Shown here: one piece after another, positions 51,801 to 57,800 of the stretch | How the letters are laid out: each line of letters starts with the position of its first letter | Numbering within the stretch: position 1 is the first letter of the stretch | NCBI GenBank assembly: GCA_026315105.1 | Contig: CM048747.1 | Location: 278,229,491-278,293,490 of the forward strand | DNA: 64,000 nt | Reading direction: 5' to 3' | Source of the DNA: Locusta migratoria | Taxonomy: Eukaryota > Arthropoda > Insecta > Orthoptera > Acrididae | Notes under the pieces: generated by a model | What the model was told of the DNA's origin: nothing | Databases searched by the model: none | What the model saw: only the letters and a program-made list of their open reading frames with translations | Program-made: the position numbers and the translations under genes

Positions 51801-54800
51801 TACTCACCAATCACAAGCCATTAGTTTCTCTCTTCCATCCTTTGGCCTCGCTCCCTGACAAGGCGGCCCACTGCCTACAGTGTTGGGCTCTGTTCCTCTC
51901 TTGCTTCAACTACGAGATTCATTTCCGACCCACTGCTCAGCATGTCAACGCTGATGCATTGTACCATTTGCCAATGCGGCCAGACCCTGTTTTTGAATGT
52001 GATGAGCTTTTGTGCTTTCATGTGGACGATGTCAAGCAAAGTGTTGTTGACAGGTTCCCCATCAATGGTGACAGGTTAGCCACATCTAGTGCTTCTGATT
52101 CTGTTATGTGTCTTGTGATGTGTTTCATTCAAAGGGGTTGGCCTGATCACCCATCCGGAAAGGCTTCTGAGCTGTTGCATAACTACTTTGCCCTTCATTT
52201 CCGTCTCACTGATCGTAATGGTGTTGTTCTCCTCTCCATCCATGGTGGTCATTCCTGCGTCCCTTCGGGTTTCTGTTCTCCATCTGCTTCATCAGAGACA
52301 CTGGGGTGTCTCACACACAAAAGCGTTGGTGCGTCGGCATGTCTACTGGCCCAGCATTGATGTGGACATCACAAATATGGTTGCTGCCTGCGAATCATGT
52401 GCTAACCATGCTCCTGCTCCTACGGCATCTCTATCTCCACGACCTACACCCTCACACCTGTGGGAGTGCATACATGTTGACTATGCAGTCCCTTCCTTGG
52501 CACCTACTGGCTTCTTGTAGTGGACACTTATTTTAACTTTCCCTTTGTTGTACGTTGTGTGTCACCTTCCACAGCAGCAACCATCCTGCTGCTAGCCAGA
52601 ATATCTTCCTTGGAAGGCCTCCCTTGCACACTGGTCTCTGACAATGGTCCGCAATTTACTTCCTCTTAATTCTCTGACTTATGTACTCAATGTGGTGTTA
52701 CGCACATCACTGCTCCACCCTTCCATCCTCAATCAAATGGCGAGTTTGAACACCTTGTTTGTACTTTCAAATCACAAATGAAAAAATTGCTCACTACTTC
52801 TTCCTCTGATGAAGCCTTGTTCCAGTTCCTGGAGTCTTACCATTTTACTCCCACGGGTAACCACAGTCCGGCCAAGCTCCTTCATGGCCACCAGCCTCGT
52901 ACCTTGCTCCACCTTCTTCACACTCCACCCCATCAGCCAGGGCAGACTCCATTCACAAAATTTTTGGAGGGCGCTCCTATTTGGGTACGGGGGTACGGCA
53001 GGTGCCCAAAATGGATATAGGGTCGGATCTTGAGCCCTCGCAGCAAACACCCTTACAGGGTCCACACGACTGCTGGAGAAGTGGTGTACCACATGGACCA
53101 ACTTTGACCTCAAGTTACTTCAGCAGCGAGTTCTACAGCAACACCACCACCAACACCATCTCCACCAAGAGCTGCTCCCAACAGGGTGGAGGTGCCACTA
53201 TTCGCTCCTTGGTCTGCTGGCACAGCAAGCCAACCACAAGCACAGAAACAGCCACCAACAATCCATGTACCGGTTAACAACCCAGAATCACAAGAAGACA
53301 TCATCATGCATGAGCTCGAACAAACACATCATTAAGAGTCATCCTTATCCCCTCCGAATATTAAGCCTGATCAAACACAAGGCTCTCCACTTATTCCAAT
53401 GCACTATCAGGCATGATGCGTCCCACACCAGGCGCAGACATCTGTCATCTCTGCAATGTCTCCTATCATCGCTTCAAGGCGTCTTCCCACACGACTGGGG
53501 TCTAATTGGGGACACTTTCGTCCATACGTGAAGGTGCCTCCCAGGGAGTTCGTAGACACGCATGCATAACACTTGGACATCAGTGCTCTTCATACCAGCT
53601 ACAGCAAGTGAGTGCTCAATGCAAAAGGGGGTTTCGCACACGATGTTTGGCATGGCCGCCACGAGATTCCGCATGATGGACTGCAGGGGTGCTGCTTTCA
53701 AAATAGTGCTACAGCAGCACCAACAAGAACGCAGTGCAGGGAGGCACGCAGCTAGGAGGACAGTTCTTGTGTGACCATATCAGAGTAAACATGTATTAGC
53801 CTTTCAAATGTGTTTTGTTATGTATGAATTCCAGAAGTAGAATTAAAGTTCATTTAAAGTTACTACACATAACAATGAAATGCATTTCTGGATTCACATA
53901 TGTAGTTTCCTTGGGCCTCAAACCCCTCAAGATTCCCATAACAATTTATGAATTTGATTATTGCTGAGCTGTAGACAGGCACATATAAAAGACAAATACA
54001 CTCACATATTTGACTCCTGAACTACAGAGATTCACAATCATTGTAACTAACTAAACCTGGCCAGACTTCACTGAGGCTCAGGCTGATATGAAATGAATGG
54101 GGAAGTAAATGAAAGATTTCTTGTAAACACCTTCCTGTGGCTATGTTGAATAAAAGGAAAGTTAGGAAAAAGAAGTTTTCTCAGGACATCATTATTTATT
54201 ATAAAGCCAGTAGACTGAGTCAATATTTTTGTTTGTCCATTTTCTGCAGACAGTGAAGCACTGCCATTGGAAAATCAATCCTTTCTCACTTTCTGTCCAT
54301 CTACTCTCCATCCCCACTTTACACCCTCCTCCTCCTCTCTGGTTTCTTTCTTCCTCTGCCCCTTCTTCTCCTCCCTCTATCCATCACTCGTCTCTGAACA
54401 TCTTCCCCTTTACTTCAGCATTCCACCTCCTTCCTCCATCTAATGGATGCCCACACCTAAGGGCAAGGGGGACCAAGGACACCCCTTTGCCACCCCCTCC
54501 CTCCCCCTGGCTTTTAGGGAAAGTGAAAAACAGTTTAGACAGAGAATTATTTCCTTAAAAAAAAAAATTTGAAAATTTTTATTTAAGAAAAAGTACAAAG
54601 TTTTAACAGGACAGGAACTAGAGCTATTTTATGGTTGCTTAAAAGTTGGCATTAATTCTCCAGAATATTAAAAAAGTATATACCTCCAGATATTGCTCTC
54701 TCCCCCTTCCACATAGAAAATGAGGACACCCTTGCTTTCTCCTCAGTCAGAATTAACTTCAAATTTTGTGGAAATGGCAGAGAATGACGACAAAGTTACA

Positions 54801-57800
54801 CTTACAGAAACGTAAATGAAATGATGCCACAAATAAACAACATTATGTACAGACTTCATTACCATGATGTTATGATTTCCATTGCTGACAACTTCATCTA
54901 ATTAGCAGTTTTAGCACTGTAGTAAACTGGTATATGTGTGTTAATAAAAATGGACTATTTATATATGGCTTAACATATGATCGGCAAACAGGGCAGAAGT
55001 TGATAGCACTTCAATTTTTGATGTTCCCTTATTAACTCAGTTGATTTTAATGTGTAATAAGTACGGTAACATATGATGTATAGGTATGAAAACACTGACT
55101 AACTATTTTCACTATTAACAGTTACGTACACTCAATTTTGTTTTGTGGACATCCATGGTAAAGCAACATTCAAATTTCATTGCTCTCCTTGTATAATTAA
55201 TATTAAAATCAGTACTTCAATTTTCATAGTAATGTAATTATAAAATGATGAACTTTATTCAAGAGAATATATTACAATTTACATTTTCAAGTAAGGAAAT
55301 AGAATTTATTAAACACACTGAAATTAGACACACTTTACCCAGAAATAGACAATTGCTACAAAATTTTCTTGTGCCTTAAACAACTCATCTTGGTTGCAAG
55401 AATCAGGGGGTTGGGTTGGGTTGTTTGTTTGGGATAGGGGGACTAAACTACTGAGGTTATCAGTCCCCCTGTGGGGAGGGGGAGTGAGGATAGAAAAGGA
55501 GGGGAGGGGAAAGGAAATGCAGTCCAGGAAGTAAAGATGGAAGGAAGACTGCATTAGCTTGCAGCCCCGTGCTCGCCATGCACATACTCATGAAAGAACC
55601 ATGAGCCCCCTGGGGGCAAAAGAATCAGGATAACATAACCACCGGCACAGAATTTCACTATTCTCACTCCTCTTTGTTATCTTACAAGTATCCTAATTTC
55701 ATTTGATTGTCCTTATATTTGACTATTAGTGACTTGTTGTTTGGTTGGTTTTGAAATTCAAGGGATTAAACTTTGAGATCATCAGTCCATTCATCCTTTA
55801 TAAAAAGAAATCAAGAATAATTCTCAAATAAAGGATGCACAGGGCAAGCTCTTATTAGTCAAATTGCAACAGAATACAATAAAATATTGACAAAAGCAAT
55901 GAGAGGTGAGGAGAAGTAGAGTTAGTCACTCCATCCAGACTACAGTCCGAGAGGCACCTTACAAATCTCACCGGCAACAACTCACCCCCATTACCCCAAG
56001 AAACCTGTCACAGGCAAGGTGATAAAACTATAGACAAGATAAAACATTAAAACAACAAACGTTAAAGAAAAAAATAATAATAAGGCGAATAAATGGGTGA
56101 AAAGCATAGGAGACAGACCGCATCACTGGGCAGGGGTTGCAAGTGGTCTCCTTGCCCAGAGGCAGTAAGTGTGCCACTGAATGCTCAAGCAGTCAATGAG
56201 TCTAGAGTTCAACATTACAAGAACAAGTAGGAACCTTCTTCATGGATAAAATGTAAAATCTAGTCAACTACTTTGGTATCGTCTGGCAGTACCAGATGTA
56301 GCTTATCGGGAAGTTTCAGGCCACTCCACAGAGTAGCAAAATGTGGGCAGTCTAGGTGTGGACCACTGTCAGGCAGGCCCCATATCAGGCAGGTGGGGTC
56401 ATCAAGTCAGAGCAGGTAGCTGTGGGTTAGCTGAGTGTGCTCAATGTGTAGGCAAGTGTGGACTGTGGATTCCCTGCAAGAAGCACAAATCGATTACAGC
56501 CCCACACTAGTGTTCTCCTTTATTACCTTAAATTTACAGAGTAGGATTGACCAATGATCCAGTTTTGAGACACCCATTTCCATGATCCTGATAGACAACT
56601 TTGGCCACCAGTCAGCATGTTCATTCCCTGAAATTCCAGTGTGACCAGGGGTCCAAACAAAGACAACTGGCCAACTAACTTCATGGAGGTCATAAAGAGG
56701 ATCCTAAATTGTCATGACTAATGGTCAATGAGGGCAGTATTGGTCGACAACCTGAAGGCTACTCAGGGTGTTGGTGCAGTTTAGGATCATCTTGTTGGTA
56801 CAAGAACAGAGTCCCGAAGGGCATGTATGATTGCTACTAAATGGTTGGTGAAAACACTGCATCCAGTTGCTAGGATGCAGAGTTCATGGTATAGGACATG
56901 TTCATATGCAAAATCGGTTTGCCCATTTTCCATTAAGCCAACAATGTAAACCACTTCTGAACCCAAGACTTCTCTGAGGACATCCACAAATAGGCAGCAA
57001 AGGTTTATGGGAGCAATAGAAATTTTTGCTGCAAGGGAGACATCAAGATGATTGCGAGGTCAGGGTATACACCGTGGAGGAGTATGTGGTTGGTCACTGA
57101 CAATGTGTAACATTGGGGAAAGTTGGAGCTCTGAGCAGAGACTTTGTAATCTAAATGCATTTGTGTTCCCAGTTCTGGACTTCTATTGTGAGAGACTGCA
57201 TCTCCCGACTAGGAAAAAGGACGCAGTTGTGCGGATGCTTAGGGGAGCTATGAATGCATGTGGTGTAATTGAGAAGCTTTTATTGAAACCTCATCCACAA
57301 TGGAGAGACCCTGGCCTCCACTAGTAGGCTGTTCACAGGCCTAGTTCGAAAGGCTCCTGTTGCAAGTCACACCCCACTTGTAAGTTGTCATCCAGAGTAA
57401 GTTGTGCCCAGTTGTAATTCTTCTGTGAACTTTACCCCTTCTTGGAGAAGAGTTATTTTGGCTGGCTTCCTTGACTGATGTGGTAAGTGCATATGAGGCT
57501 AATGGGCTTACAATACCAGCAAAATTATTCAGTGAAGGAAATGAGTAAATGTTCTCAAAGACAACTCATCAAATACAAAGAGAGAGATCCCATCAAGAAA
57601 GTGATCTATGTTATTTGACATGTCATCTAGGAGGTGATTTAAGTATTATTTGATTGAGGAGATATAACATCTATAGTCTTGACCAAATATTTTGTTAATA
57701 AAGATGATTATACTGCCTGTTGGCAGATACTAATAACTGACAAACATATATGTGATTTGAAGCTGACTCAGAAATGAGTTGAACCTGGTTATCTTCATTA

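Larger units (their letters stand above)
47877..53867 (+). mobile_element. Ty3/gypsy element nested in the outer 3' LTR
   Basis: The LTRs at about 47880-48120 and 53627-53867 are clearly homologous, sharing GACTGCAGGGGNGCTGCT, GACAGTTCTTGTGTGACC and TTTCAAATGTGTTTTGTTAT, and both end TACTACA or TATTACA. The leader TTGGCAACGAG follows the 5' LTR. A CAAAAGGGGG polypurine tract precedes the 3' LTR. Domains run in the order gag with zinc knuckles, protease, RT, RNase H, integrase. A CATAA occurs on both sides (47872-47876, 53868-53872). Coding is interrupted by stops, frameshifts and an RNase H LINE fragment at 50029-51122. Confidence 0.93.
45293..53940 (+). mobile_element. LTR retrotransposon without recognisable pol, hosting a nested gypsy element
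   Basis: The 5' LTR is 45293-45500 (208 bp, TGTGG...CATA), followed by CTGGTCACCCTGAG, a post-LTR leader like that of the gypsy at 21835-30956. The internal part 45501-47734 (2.2 kb) is Ser/His/Pro-rich and holds no protease, RT or integrase. A GTGGGGGAGGGC polypurine tract precedes the 3' LTR, which starts at 47735, is interrupted at 47876 and resumes at 53868-53940. A 4-bp ACAA flanks both ends (45289-45292, 53941-53944). It is a non-autonomous or internally deleted member of a gypsy family related to, but distinct from, the one at 21.8-31 kb. Confidence 0.85.

Noticed and set aside
54229..54558. A Pro/Ser-rich 109-codon frame
   Set aside because: It arises from a C/T-rich low-complexity tract, with no domain, splice context or conservation evidence.
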